Source: Proteus columbae (GTDB lineage: Bacteria > Pseudomonadota > Gammaproteobacteria > Enterobacterales > Enterobacteriaceae). Taken from it: a stretch of DNA of 64,000 nt. A model generated the notes under the pieces. That model did not search any database. It was not told the origin of the DNA and saw nothing but the letters and a program-made list of their open reading frames with translations. The stretch spans positions 62,001 to 126,000 of the forward strand of contig NZ_NGVR01000002.1 of NCBI RefSeq assembly GCF_002777965.1, given 5' to 3'. Each line of letters starts with the position of its first letter. Position 1 is the first letter of the stretch. The translations under genes and the position numbers were made by a program. Shown piece by piece: positions 63,315-64,000 of the stretch.

Positions 63315-64000
63315 TTAATTTAATTGAAAATCTAATGAAACAACTAAAGGATTCAATAAGCTTTCGGGTTTAGGACCAATGGGTTTTACACGTTTAACCG
63401 CAGCAATAGCTGCATTATCAAGAGACGAAATACCCGAAGTACTTTCTATCTCAACCCTTGAAATCGCACCTTCTGATGTTAGTGAAAAACTCACCACTAC
63501 CTGACCTTCATGTTGCATGCGCCGTGCTTGTGATGGATAACGTTTATGTCGCTCTATTTCTCGACGCAGCGAACTAATATAGTGATTGTCAGATTCACCT
63601 TGTCCTATTCCTTTCTCGCTTAATGCATGGCTTCTTCCTGCTAACGAGCTTGCAGTATGTTGCGTTAAGCTTTCTGCCGATGCTTCTGATGTTGTTTGCG
63701 CTATTTGGCTTTCTAAATCACGCTGTTTTATCGGCTCTACTTTTTTTTGTACCACTGGCTTTTTCACTGATGTGATTGGTTTTATGGGGATAGGTTTTTC
63801 TTTAGGTTTTTCAAGTGTTTTCTTTGGTGCTTCAACAAACTCCCCTTTTTCTGCACTCGGTAAAACCATGGTAGTATCTTGAGGCTCAATTTTTTCAATA
63901 GGCTCAGGCACGACTGTAGATTGTTGGGGCGGTGAAAATACGACTTGGTAAACGGATAATGTATTTTCTTGTTGCTGATGAATATGGTGCGCACTTTCTG
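63315..64000 (-). CDS. TonB-type energy transducer, 5' end outside the window
   Basis: The visible 228 codons end in a TonB C-terminal domain (about the last 90 residues), with R-R-E-I-E-R-H-K-R-Y-P-S-Q-A-R and G-x-V-V-V-S-F. This is preceded by a Pro/Lys/Glu-rich spacer, for example E-K-P-K-E-K-P-I-P-I-K-P. The same frame continues without a stop to base 64000, reading Y-Q-V-V-F-S-P-P-Q-Q-S before the first GTG/ATG, so the apparent start at 63911 is not real. The membrane anchor should lie beyond the window. TonB proteins pass proton-motive energy to outer-membrane receptors. Whether this is the main TonB or a HasB-like paralogue cannot be told. Confidence 0.85.
   Translation of the reverse strand, partial: ESAHHIHQQQENTLSVYQVVFSPPQQSTVVPEPIEKIEPQDTTMVLPSAEKGEFVEAPKKTLEKPKEKPIPIKPITSVKKPVVQKKVEPIKQRDLESQIAQTTSEASAESLTQHTASSLAGRSHALSEKGIGQGESDNHYISSLRREIERHKRYPSQARRMQHEGQVVVSFSLTSEGAISRVEIESTSGISSLDNAAIAAVKRVKPIGPKPESLLNPLVVSLDFQLN

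Overview
The window is a chromosomal segment of an AT-rich member of the Morganellaceae, most likely Proteus. The evidence is gene order: an O-antigen cluster that ends in ugd next to trmL, cysE, gpsA and secB (the known Proteus O-antigen site lies between cpxA and secB), a large LPS-core locus of the Klebsiella/Proteus type (wabG, wabH, waaE, a WabN-like deacetylase) and the block dnaA-dnaN-recF-gyrB next to rpmH-rnpA-yidD-yidC-mnmE. The species cannot be fixed by reading alone.

Layout. (1) 1-6.4 kb: the visibly AT-richer distal end of an O-antigen cluster. It holds three sugar-nucleotide enzymes that should turn UDP-GlcNAc into a UDP-2-acetamido-2,6-dideoxy-L-hexose (L-QuiNAc or L-FucNAc), a WbuB-type glycosyltransferase, the WbuC cupin and ugd, followed by trmL. 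(2) 6.5-16.5 kb: conserved housekeeping genes: a CysE-like acyltransferase, cysE, gpsA, secB, yibN, rimO, envC, yibQ, tdh and kbl. (3) 16.7-34.6 kb: LPS inner and outer core assembly: hldD, waaF, waaC, two reverse-strand genes (GT9 and deacetylase), waaQ, wabG, wabH, waaA, waaE, coaD, mutM, waaL, and a reverse block of three GT4 and one GT9 transferases. (4) 34.7-41.4 kb: rpmG, rpmB, radC, coaBC, dut, slmA, pyrE, rph and yicC, the usual enterobacterial order. (5) 41.5-51.6 kb: an accessory stretch with a Phd/Doc toxin-antitoxin pair, murQ, a Sel1-repeat exported protein, a GNAT acetyltransferase divergent from a MocR/PdxR regulator, a SAM methyltransferase, asd, and an AbgT-transporter/peptidase-T pair. 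(6) 51.7-62.4 kb: gyrB, recF, dnaN and dnaA on the reverse strand and rpmH, rnpA, yidD, yidC and mnmE on the forward strand, separated by a 740-bp regulatory region with one perfect DnaA box and seven GATC sites clustered in about 260 bp. (7) 62.4-64 kb: a DUF1097 membrane protein and the 3' part of a TonB-type gene that runs off the window.

How the genes work together. Regions 1 and 3 together cover much of surface LPS: HldD supplies ADP-heptose, WaaA/WaaC/WaaF/WaaQ build the Kdo-heptose inner core, WaaE, WabG and WabH decorate it, the deacetylase probably unmasks an amino sugar, and WaaL joins the O-antigen to the finished core. Regions 4 and 6 are information-processing and nucleotide genes. 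Regulatory sites read directly from sequence include the rph-pyrE attenuator hairpin, strong promoters for rpmBG and rpmH, a palindromic operator before phd-doc, and about a dozen intrinsic terminators. No insertion sequence, prophage, CRISPR array, tRNA or rRNA gene was seen. The least explained elements are a structured, terminator-ended 300-base gap between slmA and pyrE, a long hairpin in the rpmB leader, and palindromes upstream of dnaA and between gpsA and cysE.
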